This document shows positions 50,143 to 58,719 of a stretch of 64,000 nucleotides of DNA, in pieces (positions within the stretch are counted from its first letter, which is position 1; each line of letters begins with the position of its first letter). Source of the stretch: Rhodopirellula halodulae (lineage in GTDB: Bacteria; Planctomycetota; Planctomycetia; Pirellulales; Pirellulaceae); assembly GCF_020966775.1 (NCBI RefSeq), contig NZ_JAJKFV010000012.1:124001-188000 (forward strand), written 5' to 3'. The notes under the pieces were generated by a model. The model saw only the letters and a program-made list of their open reading frames with translations, did not search any database and was not told the DNA's origin. The position numbers and the translations under genes are program-made.

Positions 50143-50451
50143 ATGCAACCGGCATGCGTCATCGGTCACACCCGCGCGACCGTCAAACACGAATCACTCC
50201 AAGGGCAACGCCTGATCATCGCCCAACCGACCGGCGTGGATGAGAAACCCGATGGGGCACCTTTGCTCGTGTTGGACGAACTCGGGTGTCGCATCGGCGA
50301 CCGCGTGATGTTGACCAGCGAAGCCGGACTGATTCGAGACATGACCAGCTCCGAAAAATGCCCCGCACGTTGGAGCGTCATGGGGCTGATCGACGAACCC
50401 GTCAAGCAAACCAAACCAAAGCCAAAACGCAAAGCAACTCGCAAAAAGTAA
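50143..50451 (+). CDS. BMC-P pentameric vertex protein 2 (EutN/CcmL)
   Basis: A 102-residue EutN/CcmL protein: CVIGHTRATVKHESLQGQRLIIAQP, PLLVLDELGCRIGDRVMLTSEAG and CPARWSVMGLIDEP. The C-terminus carries a Lys/Arg-rich tail (KPKPKRKATRKK) absent from the other two copies; it may contact cargo or nucleic acid, or simply be exposed on one face of the vertex. Confidence 0.94.
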   Translation: MQPACVIGHTRATVKHESLQGQRLIIAQPTGVDEKPDGAPLLVLDELGCRIGDRVMLTSEAGLIRDMTSSEKCPARWSVMGLIDEPVKQTKPKPKRKATRKK

Positions 50452-50499
50452 CTTTTCTCTCGACTACCAGATTTCAACTCACCTCGTCAAAAGCACCCC

Positions 50500-51147
50500 A
50501 TGGCCTCCCACGCAACCCATCACGCCGCCCTCGCCAACGTCGACATCGCGTCGATCGTTGAAAAGGTCATGCGCCGGTTGCAGGAACAATCGCACACCGA
50601 AACGAAATCCACCAGCGACGCTCACGTCATCACCGACCGAGTCATCAGCGTCGAAACCATCGAGCATTTGCCCGCCGGTGTTCGTTCGATCGAAGTCGCG
50701 GGTGGAATCATCACTCCGGCAGCGAAAGACGAACTGAAATCACGCGGCATCACGCTCGCGAGCTCGACGATCTCCACATCGATCGAAACCGGAGCCACCA
50801 GCACAGGCAAACGTTTCGTTCACCTCCAAACCGACCTCACGTCACGCGACATTCGCGACGCCTGGGTTCGTCAATTGAATTCGCGTGGCGTCGATCATTG
50901 CCCACGAGCACAACGCACGGTCATCGCGACCAAGCATCCCGCCAAAACACTGCTCGCTCAGATTCAATCGGGTGCCCAAACCGTCCTGATCACGCGACTT
51001 TCGGACATTCAGCGGTTTGCTTCCGAGGTCTCGGCAGACACCTTCGTCTTGGACATGGAACGATTGAACCTGATCGAACTGGTCAACGCGGCGGGGTCGA
51101 TCGCTCGTTTGCCCAAGCGTTCACAGACCGTGGAGGCCACACGATGA
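50500..51147 (+). CDS. BMC-associated protein of unknown function with cargo-like N-terminus
   Basis: A 215-residue protein with no enzyme family recognised. Residues 11-29 (ALANVDIASIVEKVMRRLQ) form an amphipathic helix resembling cargo encapsulation peptides, followed by a Thr/Ser/Glu linker. The segment DRVISVETIEHLPAG...GGIITPAAKDELKSRGI matches the short ITPAA(R/K)D-L-RGI pattern seen in several BMC-associated proteins such as EutT-type enzymes. The C-terminal half resembles an alpha/beta sugar-isomerase-like or regulatory domain (TVIATKHPAKTLLAQIQSG). It overlaps the next BMC-P gene by 4 bases, so it is an integral member of the operon. Confidence 0.85.
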   Translation: MASHATHHAALANVDIASIVEKVMRRLQEQSHTETKSTSDAHVITDRVISVETIEHLPAGVRSIEVAGGIITPAAKDELKSRGITLASSTISTSIETGATSTGKRFVHLQTDLTSRDIRDAWVRQLNSRGVDHCPRAQRTVIATKHPAKTLLAQIQSGAQTVLITRLSDIQRFASEVSADTFVLDMERLNLIELVNAAGSIARLPKRSQTVEATR

Positions 51148-51446
51148 AGATCGCTCGAGTGATCGGAACCGTCACGCTGTCTCGCATGCATCCATCCATG
51201 CAAGGCTACAAACTTCGCTGCGTCGAAGTCGTTGAAAACGCGGATCAGATCCAAGTCAACGATCCCAAAGCCAAACCGATCGGCGGCGAGACGATTGTCG
51301 CGTGGGATCTCGTTGGCAGCGGCCCGGGTGACTGGGTCGCTCTGGCGGAAGGCCCCGAATCGGCCGCACCGTTTCGCCCCGATGTCAAACCGACCGACGC
51401 TTCCATCGTCGCAATTTTGGATCACAGCGAAGTCGCCTCCACCTAA
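51144..51446 (+). CDS. BMC-P pentameric vertex protein 3 (EutN/CcmL)
   Basis: A 100-residue EutN/CcmL protein from the ATG at 51144 that overlaps the previous stop (ATGA). Visible family blocks are IARVIGTVTLSRMHPSMQGYKLRCVEV, IVAWDLVGSGPGDWVALAEGPESA and DASIVAILDHSEV. The longer frame upstream on this strand is a shadow of the preceding gene. Confidence 0.95.
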   Translation: MKIARVIGTVTLSRMHPSMQGYKLRCVEVVENADQIQVNDPKAKPIGGETIVAWDLVGSGPGDWVALAEGPESAAPFRPDVKPTDASIVAILDHSEVAST

Positions 51447-51521
51447 CCGAACAACTGGATCACGTCGATCCGATTCCCAAACCATTCCTCCCTTCACCTT
51501 TTCTGACTCGGACCACCTGTC

Positions 51522-52388
51522 ATGCAAAACATCCACAAGATCAAACAAGACATGTGCGACATCGGTCGCCGAATCTACAACCGTCAATTCGCGGCGGCCA
51601 ACGACGGCAACATCACCGTCCGAGTCAGCGAGAACGAAGTGCTTTGCACACCAACCCTGCACTGCAAAGGCTTCTTGACGCCAGACGACATTTCCATGAT
51701 CGATATGACTGGCAAGCAAATCGCCGGTCGCAAGAAACGAAGCAGCGAAGCTTTGCTGCACTTGGAAATTTACAAGCAGCGTGACGACATCAAGTCGGTC
51801 GTTCACTGCCACCCGCCACACGCCACCGCTTTCGCGATCGCACGTGAACCCATTCCACAGTGCATCCTTCCCGAAGTCGAAGTGTTCTTGGGCGATGTGC
51901 CGATCACGAAATACGAAACTCCCGGCGGACAATCGTTCGCCGACACGATCATCCCGTTCGTCGACAAGACCAACGTGATGATCCTGGCGAACCACGGCAC
52001 GGTCTCCTACGGCGAGACCGTTGAACAAGCTTACTGGTGGACCGAGATCCTCGACTCCTACTGCCGCATGTTGATGCTGGCCAAACAACTCGGCAACGTT
52101 TCGTTCTTGAACGAAGCCAAATCGCGTGAGTTGTTGGATCTGAAACAACAGTGGGGCTACAAGGATCCTCGCAATACAGCCGAGTACGAAGATTGCGACA
52201 TCTGTGCCAACGACATCTTCCGCGATTCGTGGAAAGAGTCCGGCGTCGAGCGTCGTGCCTTCGCCGCACCACCGCCAATCAAGACTTCCAGCTCGACCGC
52301 ATCGGCAGCCCCCGCCGGTGTCAACGAAGAACAGTTGGTCAAGCTGATCACCGACGAAGTCATGCGTCAAATGAAAGCTTCCAGCTAG
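51522..52388 (+). CDS. Class II aldolase (fuculose/rhamnulose phosphate) with C-terminal cargo peptide
   Basis: Zn-dependent class II aldolase of the AraD/FucA family that splits fuculose 1-phosphate or rhamnulose 1-phosphate to dihydroxyacetone phosphate and lactaldehyde. The domain starts DMCDIGRRIYNRQFAAANDGNITVR; metal His residues are in VVHCHPPHATAFA and ANHGTVSYG, with the catalytic Glu region in PEVEVFLG. Residues about 245-265 are a Ser/Thr/Ala/Pro linker, then VNEEQLVKLITDEVMRQMKASS-like amphipathic helix ends the protein (22 residues), the expected C-terminal encapsulation peptide. Length 288 is about 60 more than free aldolases for this reason. Confidence 0.93.
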   Translation: MQNIHKIKQDMCDIGRRIYNRQFAAANDGNITVRVSENEVLCTPTLHCKGFLTPDDISMIDMTGKQIAGRKKRSSEALLHLEIYKQRDDIKSVVHCHPPHATAFAIAREPIPQCILPEVEVFLGDVPITKYETPGGQSFADTIIPFVDKTNVMILANHGTVSYGETVEQAYWWTEILDSYCRMLMLAKQLGNVSFLNEAKSRELLDLKQQWGYKDPRNTAEYEDCDICANDIFRDSWKESGVERRAFAAPPPIKTSSSTASAAPAGVNEEQLVKLITDEVMRQMKASS

Positions 52389-52440
52389 CGTTTGCTCCTC
52401 GCAATCCGCGGGTTCGCCAGAACTCTGGAAACAGCAAACC

Positions 52441-52494
52441 GTAGCCGGATTCGCCAGAATTCGGAATCCTAGCGTCAGGGCGCAAGCCCTCCGG
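52441..52494 (+). repeat. REP-like palindrome plus CTAG-type copy 2
   Basis: 52441-52464 is GTAG followed by CCGGATTC-GCCA-GAATTCGG (one G-U pair). 52469-52494 is the second copy of the CTAG repeat found at 48575-48600. Both lie in the gap between the aldolase and the dehydrogenase gene, next to a further GGCGGCTTGCGCCGC hairpin-like stretch at about 52505-52520. Confidence 0.85.
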
Positions 52495-52566
52495 TCCCCC
52501 ACCGGGCGGCTTGCGCCGCTCCGCTAACAACCCCAACCATCACTCACATCCAACTCAATTGATCTC

Positions 52567-53502
52567 ATGAAAGTTTCCATCATCGGTGCCGGCGGACTCG
52601 TCGGATCCTGTGCCGCTTACGCATTGCAGTGCGGCGGTTTGGCTCGCGAAATCGCGTTGTTGGACGTCAACGTTGAAACGGCGGTGGGTCACGCGTTGGA
52701 TTTGCAACACGGATCGCCCAGCACCGCTGACCAAACGATCGTCGGTGGTGGCTACGAACACATTCCTGACAGCGACATCATCTGCATCACGGCAGGCCTG
52801 CGCCGCAAACCGGATGAGTCGCGTTTGGACTTGATCAACCGCAACACGGACTTGTTCGTCCAAATCGTTCGGGACGTGAAAGCCGCGGGACCCAAGTCTT
52901 CGGCCATCGTTCTGGTCGTCAGCAACCCCGTCGACATCCTGACTTACGTCGCCGCCGGCATGCTGGGTTTGCCCACCAAACAAGTCATCGGACTGGGAAC
53001 GCAACTGGACACGATTCGGTTCTGTTCGTTGATCGCTGAGCAGCTGAAGGCACCGCCAACGCAAACCAAAGCGTTGATTTTGGGTGAGCATGGCGACACG
53101 ATGGTTCCGATTTGGAGCAGTGCCGCGATTGGTAGCTTGCCACTTGAAAAATTCCCCGGCTGGAACCCTTCGCTCGCCAATCAACTGTTCACGCGGACGC
53201 GAGGCAGCGGCGCCGAAGTGATCAAACGCAAGGGCGGAGCGGGCTTTGCCGTCGGCATCGCCATTCGTGACGTGATCGACGCGGTGATTCTGGATCGCCA
53301 GTGCCTGTTGCCGGTCAGCTCGGTTCAATCCGGATGCTATGGCATTCATGACGTGGCGTTAAGCGTCCCCACCGTGGTTGGACGAACTGGCGTGATCGAT
53401 CAACTCGAAATCGATCTGTGGCCCAAAGAGGTCCAAGGCCTCCGAGCCAGCGGTGCTGCACTGCGAAAGACTTTGGATACGGTGTTGCCAAGAATCTCCT
53501 GA
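52567..53502 (+). CDS. LDH/MDH-family dehydrogenase of the BMC operon
   Basis: NAD-dependent 2-hydroxyacid dehydrogenase of 311 residues. The Rossmann motif is VSIIGAGGLVGSCAAYAL, followed by TAGLRRKPDESRLDL, VVSNPVDILTYVA and the catalytic His in LGEHGDTMVP. Homologues in such operons are called lactate dehydrogenase. However, at the specificity-loop position where lactate dehydrogenases carry Gln (AGxxQ), this protein has Arg, as in malate dehydrogenases. No targeting peptide is seen at either end. Its likely task is to regenerate NAD in the compartment or convert lactate; the substrate is uncertain. Confidence 0.88.
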   Translation: MKVSIIGAGGLVGSCAAYALQCGGLAREIALLDVNVETAVGHALDLQHGSPSTADQTIVGGGYEHIPDSDIICITAGLRRKPDESRLDLINRNTDLFVQIVRDVKAAGPKSSAIVLVVSNPVDILTYVAAGMLGLPTKQVIGLGTQLDTIRFCSLIAEQLKAPPTQTKALILGEHGDTMVPIWSSAAIGSLPLEKFPGWNPSLANQLFTRTRGSGAEVIKRKGGAGFAVGIAIRDVIDAVILDRQCLLPVSSVQSGCYGIHDVALSVPTVVGRTGVIDQLEIDLWPKEVQGLRASGAALRKTLDTVLPRIS

Positions 53503-53508
53503 CCCAAA

Positions 53509-53648
53509 GTAGAACGATTGCCCCCAATCGTTCCGCCGATGCACTCGACACGCCGAACCGCGTCGCCAACGCGGCATCGTGGTTCGCACGCCGCGACTCG
53601 CTCAACCAGTCAAACTTCACTCCGGAACAGTTGAGACAGCTGTTCTAC
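53509..53648. repeat. Facing pair of REP-like palindromes, second holds a stop codon
   Basis: 53509-53534 (+) is GTAG with AACGATTG-CCCC-CAATCGTT arms. 53624-53648 (-) is GTAG with AACAGCTG-TCTC-AACTGTT arms. They face each other between convergent genes. The TAG of the minus copy (53647-53645) is the stop codon of the DUF1015 gene. Confidence 0.9.
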
Positions 53649-54994
53649 TCTGACGGTTCCAGGCGGTGAAACGCGAGTCCGCTCAGCAGTTTCGGATAGA
53701 AGTACGTGCTCTTGGCCGGCATGCGTTCACCTTCCAAACTGATCGCTCGGACATGGTCCAGCGTCGCTGGCATCACCAAGGCCGCCAGCGTGTAGCTTCC
53801 CTCGCCTTCTGATTCGGCGAGCGTTCTCTCACCTCGCAAGCCCTTCACCACCTCCGCCACATCGTGAACGTAAGTTGGCTTGGTCGAACTCCCGATCGAC
53901 AAACACTGCTCCAGCACCAAACGATGCAGCAGACTCACGCCCAAACCACGCCAAGTCTCACTGCGGTTGGCTGACAACTCACTCATGCGTGCGTGAGCCG
54001 CTTCGTTGGCATGTGCCATCACCCAAGTCTCATCCTCCGCTGCGTACATCGCCATCAACGATTGATCACCCGACAAACGCATTCGCATCCAAGCGTCCTG
54101 GGCCGCGGTGACTCCACCGGTCAGTTGCTCGCATTCGAACAGGCTTCCCAGAGCGTCCACCAGTTCATCAGCCCGAAACGATTTGCTTCGCAGTAATCGG
54201 TGAGTCGGCAAGACAACCATCCCCGGGTCATTCATACCAACCAACATGGTCATCACGTAGTTCGCGGGATGATCTTCATCGAGTCCACCAGCCTGCTCCG
54301 CGATGAAGTCTCGATAGGCACACGCGGTTTCGTAGCGATGATGACCATCCGCGACGAACATCGATTTGTCCGAAAGTGAACGAGAAACCTCGTCGATCGC
54401 TGCAGCATCGGTGACCGCCCAGACCTGGTGAAGAACGCCCAATTCATCCGTGGCCTCCATGATTGGATCGCCCGATTTGGCGGACTCCAACTTGTCGATC
54501 ACGCTCTGTTCCGCGTCCTCGTACAGTCCAAAGATGGGACTGTTGTTCTGGCGAGTCGCCTGCATGAGCTTCAGCCGGTCTGCTTTCGCCTTGGCGTGCG
54601 TTTCTTCATGAGCGTGCACACTGCCGGTTCCAAATGACTCCAACCGCACTCGGCCCAGAAAGCCCCGACGGGTGAGTTTCTGCGTTTTGCCATCGGAATC
54701 GACCTCAAAGGTCTGATGATAAACGTAGAAAGCCGGTTCTGAATCCTGAACCAACACACCTTGCCGCAGCCATTGTTCAACAAAGGCACCGGCACGGTGA
54801 TAGGTCTCATCCAGCTCGTCCCCCAATTCCTCGCGATTGAGGATCACGCGAATGACATTGGACGGATGCCGTTTGTAGAGTTGATCCTGCAAGTCTGGAT
54901 CAATCACGTCGTACGGTGGAGCCACCACTTCGGAGAGCGAACGAATGTGCTCCAAGTTGTATCGAACCGCAGCGAACGGGGTGACCTTGGGCAT
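53645..54994 (-). CDS. DUF1015 family protein
   Basis: A 449-residue cytosolic protein from the ATG at 54994 (MPKVTPFAAVRYN, the usual start for the family). Conserved blocks are VVAPPYDVIDPDLQ, HPSNVIRVIL, GFLGRVRLE, VHAHEETHAKAKADRL and the MFVADGHHRYETA segment. The family's biochemical function is not established; some members have been suggested to be hydrolases or kinases of serine-derived compounds. The last codon plus stop lie within a GTAG palindrome. It is convergent with the BMC operon and followed upstream by argC. Confidence 0.92.
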   Translation of the reverse strand: MPKVTPFAAVRYNLEHIRSLSEVVAPPYDVIDPDLQDQLYKRHPSNVIRVILNREELGDELDETYHRAGAFVEQWLRQGVLVQDSEPAFYVYHQTFEVDSDGKTQKLTRRGFLGRVRLESFGTGSVHAHEETHAKAKADRLKLMQATRQNNSPIFGLYEDAEQSVIDKLESAKSGDPIMEATDELGVLHQVWAVTDAAAIDEVSRSLSDKSMFVADGHHRYETACAYRDFIAEQAGGLDEDHPANYVMTMLVGMNDPGMVVLPTHRLLRSKSFRADELVDALGSLFECEQLTGGVTAAQDAWMRMRLSGDQSLMAMYAAEDETWVMAHANEAAHARMSELSANRSETWRGLGVSLLHRLVLEQCLSIGSSTKPTYVHDVAEVVKGLRGERTLAESEGEGSYTLAALVMPATLDHVRAISLEGERMPAKSTYFYPKLLSGLAFHRLEPSE

Positions 54995-55042
54995 GCAGAT
55001 TCCTTCCCAAACAAACAATGGCAAATGGAGATTAGAAACGGA

Positions 55043-56083
55043 TCAGACCAGCAGCCCATCCGTTTCCGGCAAACCAAACATGACGTTCATGTTCTGAACG
55101 GCCGCACCGCTGGCCCCCTTCGTCAGATTGTCGATGGCACAAACAATCACCACACGATTTCCCGAATGGCGAACCGTCATTTGCACATGATTCGTTCCCG
55201 CAACGTGCTTCGTCGCAGGTAAATGATCCACCACATGAACATACGGTGCGTCGGAATAGGTATCACGCAGCAAACTCATCATCGAATCAACCGCCGCATC
55301 GATGCCCCCGGCCTTCGCCGAAGGTTTGACGTAGATCGTCGACAAAATCCCCCGGTCCATCGGCGTCAAATGCGGCGTGAACATCAGCTCGATCGGAGTC
55401 CCTGAGATTCGTTCGACCAAGTCCATCATTTCCGGTGCATGGCGATGAGTCCCAACGGCATAGGCGGCGATCGATTCGTTGGTCTCGCAATACAACGTGC
55501 CCAGTTTGGGTGAGCGACCGGCACCCGACACGCCCGACTTACTGTCGACAATGATGTCATCGGTTTCGATCAGTCCCGATTGAACCAAAGGAGCCAAAGG
55601 CATGATCGCCGATGTCGGATAGCACCCCGGATTCGCCACAATATCCGCGGTCTTGATCTCATCGGCGAAGAACTCAGGCATCCCGTAAACGACGTTCCCG
55701 ATTCGCTCCGGCCAAGGATGCTTCACACCGTACCAGTGCTCGTACGTCTGCAGGCTAGACAAACGGAAATCAGCGCTGAAGTCGATCACTCGCATGCCAG
55801 CTTCCGCCAACTCGCGAACGCTTTCTGCGGAAGCACCATGCGGCAAACAACACATCGCCACATCCGCCGCTTTCGCGATTTCGGAAGCGTCCAGCGGCTG
55901 CAACAGGACGTCGCATCGCCCAGCCAACATGGGATGAATCTCAGAAAGAGGCTTGCCCTCGTCTTGCCGGCTGGTTGCGACCACAAGATCGGCCCGCGGG
56001 TGCGTGAGCAACAGCCTTGCCACTTCCAACGCGGTGTAGCCGGTAGAACCAATCAGAGCGACGCGAAGATTTGATGACGACAT
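55043..56083 (-). CDS. argC: N-acetyl-gamma-glutamyl-phosphate reductase
   Basis: Third step of arginine synthesis, NADPH reduction of N-acetylglutamyl phosphate to the semialdehyde. The 346-residue protein shows VALIGSTGYTALEVARLL at the N-terminus, the catalytic Cys in VANPGCYPTSA, SGVSGAGRSPK and HLTPMDRGIL. Size and motifs are complete. It precedes the DUF1015 gene by 48 bases on the same strand; no other arginine gene is in the window. Confidence 0.96.
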   Translation of the reverse strand: MSSSNLRVALIGSTGYTALEVARLLLTHPRADLVVATSRQDEGKPLSEIHPMLAGRCDVLLQPLDASEIAKAADVAMCCLPHGASAESVRELAEAGMRVIDFSADFRLSSLQTYEHWYGVKHPWPERIGNVVYGMPEFFADEIKTADIVANPGCYPTSAIMPLAPLVQSGLIETDDIIVDSKSGVSGAGRSPKLGTLYCETNESIAAYAVGTHRHAPEMMDLVERISGTPIELMFTPHLTPMDRGILSTIYVKPSAKAGGIDAAVDSMMSLLRDTYSDAPYVHVVDHLPATKHVAGTNHVQMTVRHSGNRVVIVCAIDNLTKGASGAAVQNMNVMFGLPETDGLLV

Positions 56084-56326
56084 GAAGGCAATTGTGATGG
56101 GGCGGTGGGGTGCGCGGCAAGCATCTGCGCGGCCATGAGCAGCCCGCGAGACACTTCAAGCATTTTTGCCCATGACGAAGCACGCGACGATGCGATGGAC
56201 AAATTCTCGCCGCAGTTGTCGCTTTTTCCACCGTCCTCGGCAAGCCACACGATAGACGCCAATTCATCAACTGACGTTCGCGGGCCAATGGCGCGACCAG
56301 ATTCCGCTCTTCGGGTTGCTTTCGGT

Positions 56327-56791
56327 TCAGTCGGCCTGGCCGCCGAGCGTCGGAAAGACCAAACGTCCGGCGAAATGACGAGCCATCTCCAGCACCGAAT
56401 TCAAATCGTCTTTCTCGAAATAACCAGCGACATTTTTGTCATAGGCCAAAGCAATGTCACGTTTGTGACGCGACGTGGTAACGACAAACACAGCCAAGCG
56501 TTTCAGCGAATCGTCACGCCGCACCTCGGCCAGGAATTCATGCCCATTCAAACCAGGCATGTTCAGATCCAGAAACGCGAGAACCCCCACGTTTTCATTT
56601 CCATCCACCATTTCGCGAAGCTTTTCCAACGCCGCACGTCCGTCCGATGCGTGCACCAATTCGCAATCCACTTGATTGCGTTTCACGGCACGGCGAAACG
56701 CTTCCACATCCACCGCATCATCTTCGATCAGCAGAAACGTGGGGCGTCTGGTTTCTTCGTCAGTCATTGGCTCGGAAGAGAACGAGTTCAT
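56327..56791 (-). CDS. Single-domain response regulator, Rcp1-like
   Basis: A 154-residue receiver domain without output domain. Acidic residues are in FLLIEDDAVDVEAF, the phospho-acceptor is Asp75 in AFLDLNMPGLNG, and a Thr and Lys follow in VFVVTTSRHKRD and AGYFEKD. This subtype (EDDxxDVExFRRAV) is typical of partners of phytochrome-like histidine kinases. The ATG at 56791 overlaps the kinase stop as ATGA, so it is the cognate regulator. It probably relays phosphate or acts by protein contact. Confidence 0.93.
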   Translation of the reverse strand: MNSFSSEPMTDEETRRPTFLLIEDDAVDVEAFRRAVKRNQVDCELVHASDGRAALEKLREMVDGNENVGVLAFLDLNMPGLNGHEFLAEVRRDDSLKRLAVFVVTTSRHKRDIALAYDKNVAGYFEKDDLNSVLEMARHFAGRLVFPTLGGQAD

Positions 56792-58719
56792 GTAGCTACG
56801 TTGATTGGTGATTCGTCTGTGGAACCTTCACTCGTCGATTGATTCTTCAATTCAATCTCTATCGGCCAAGTGAACGAAAAAGTCGTCCCCTTTCCAACGG
56901 AGGATCGCAACTGGATGTTGCCACCATAATGCTCGACGTGCTTCTTGGCGATGGCAAGTCCCATGCCGCTGCCCTCGGAAACGTCAGGAGCAACGCGTTG
57001 ATACATTTGGAAGACTTTCTCGTGGAAGCGAGGATCGATACCGATCCCATTGTCCGCAACTTCCCATTTGTACCAATCGCCTTGTTTTTCACAACTGACA
57101 TCAATTCGACCATTCTGGCCTTTGTCGTTGTACTTGACTGCGTTCGTGATCAAATTGAGCAGAACCTGTTTCAACGGCGTACGGACCGTGTCGAAGGTCG
57201 GTAGCTCTTCCCAATTGACCTGACAACCATCCGACGTATCCGCCATCTCAACGATGGAACTGACCAATTCTTCGCAATCCACGGTCTCGGGTTGGGCATC
57301 CACTCGGCCGACGCGGGAATAGTTCAGCAAATCGTCTAGCAAACATTCCATGCTTCGGACGCGCGATTGCATGTGCGTCAGATGCGATTGCGAGGCTTCG
57401 GGAAGGATGTCCTCGCAGTCTTCCTGTACCCAGCTTGCTAAATGTTGGATCCCTCGCAGTGGCGACTTCAAATCGTGAGAAGCAATGTACGCGAAGTTGT
57501 CCAATTCGCGGTTTGATTCCACCAATGCGTCCGCTTTCTTCGCCAACTCCTCGCTCAATGACTCGGACCGTTCGAGCAACTGCTTCGTTTCTTGGTTCTT
57601 GTCGCTAAAGACGCGAGCCGCACTGATCATTTGGGCGATCTCATCGGTACGTTCACCGTCAGTCGCAATTGACATCGTCTCGCCAGCCGCCAAACGCCGG
57701 AACATGTCGGTCAAACGACCAATGGGACCAATCACCGCCATCGACAGACTGGTGGCCAACAAGATGGCCAGCAAGACCGCACCAAATGCGGCGATCACAG
57801 CAATGATTCGAGAACGTTGGAACGATGCTTCACGGTTGCGTTGATTCAATACCTTCTGCTGCGAGACGTAGTCTTTCAACTTGGTGGACTGGTAGCTGAA
57901 CTCAGCGATCTCGCCCGCCATCACGACGTTCGAATAAACCATGTAACCGCGAGTCGCCTGAAACGCTCGAGTCCCGACGCGTTGAAATGCCTGCAAGCTG
58001 GCCAACACGTCGCCGATGATCTCTTGAACATCATCCTGCTGATTGGATTCCATTTCTTGCAGCGTGCGACACAACTTACGTGACTTATCCAAGTTTGCCG
58101 CCGCAATGTCGAAGCTTGGCGTTTTCGGATTGTTGAAATACTCAAGCAATGCTCGGTGTGCCGACACGTAGGCTCCGCGAGCCCCACCGTGCACGACGAT
58201 CTGTTGCTCATACTCCACAGGATCTTCCATAAAGTACGCACGCAAGCGATTGAATGCTTGCCGTGTTGTTTCCGCGACCTCAGGCAGCTCGACTTGTACC
58301 AATCGCGAACGAAGTTCACGTTCTTCCGCCGCCAGTTTTAGCTGTTCATTCAGGACCTCCAAGTGCCCCTTCATTTGATCCAGCGTGTCTTGAACTCCGA
58401 GGTCATCGGCATTCACGTTCTCAATCTCATTCGTCAATTGACTCTGCAGGCTCAATGCAGCTCGATACTGAGACGCTGCACCGGTCAACAGGTATCGCTC
58501 GCTACGCGATTTCAGCTCCTGCACTTTGCGATCAATCGCTTCGATCGCGATCGAGGTATTCTCGGCACGTTGGTATTCTTCAAAGCCCTTCAAAAGTGCG
58601 GACTGTCCACTCACGCCAATCCACGTGCTCAACACACACAGCGCAACGAAGCACGCACTCGCCAAGTAAATTCTTTGGCGGAGAGTTTGTCTTCCTAAGA
58701 GAGCAACCATGGCTTTCAT
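56788..58719 (-). CDS. Membrane sensor histidine kinase
   Basis: A 643-residue kinase. A membrane helix lies at about 17-38 and a second at about 305-327, enclosing a helical periplasmic sensor domain of some 265 residues. Then follow a HAMP domain (VIGPIGRLTDMFRRLAAGE), a short coiled coil, HisKA with the phospho-acceptor His415 in FAYIASHDLKSPLRGIQHL, and HATPase_c with NLITNAVKYND, VADNGIGID and GSGMGLAIAKKHVE. The kinase core is of the phytochrome-like subtype. Its start overlaps the stop of the binding-protein gene (ATGA) and its stop overlaps the regulator start, giving a three-gene coupled unit. Confidence 0.94.
   Translation of the reverse strand: MKAMVALLGRQTLRQRIYLASACFVALCVLSTWIGVSGQSALLKGFEEYQRAENTSIAIEAIDRKVQELKSRSERYLLTGAASQYRAALSLQSQLTNEIENVNADDLGVQDTLDQMKGHLEVLNEQLKLAAEERELRSRLVQVELPEVAETTRQAFNRLRAYFMEDPVEYEQQIVVHGGARGAYVSAHRALLEYFNNPKTPSFDIAAANLDKSRKLCRTLQEMESNQQDDVQEIIGDVLASLQAFQRVGTRAFQATRGYMVYSNVVMAGEIAEFSYQSTKLKDYVSQQKVLNQRNREASFQRSRIIAVIAAFGAVLLAILLATSLSMAVIGPIGRLTDMFRRLAAGETMSIATDGERTDEIAQMISAARVFSDKNQETKQLLERSESLSEELAKKADALVESNRELDNFAYIASHDLKSPLRGIQHLASWVQEDCEDILPEASQSHLTHMQSRVRSMECLLDDLLNYSRVGRVDAQPETVDCEELVSSIVEMADTSDGCQVNWEELPTFDTVRTPLKQVLLNLITNAVKYNDKGQNGRIDVSCEKQGDWYKWEVADNGIGIDPRFHEKVFQMYQRVAPDVSEGSGMGLAIAKKHVEHYGGNIQLRSSVGKGTTFSFTWPIEIELKNQSTSEGSTDESPINVAT

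Noticed and set aside
51009-52502. 497-codon minus-strand frame across the BMC genes
   Set aside because: It spans three well-recognised + strand genes and their gaps, and the translation resembles no protein family.
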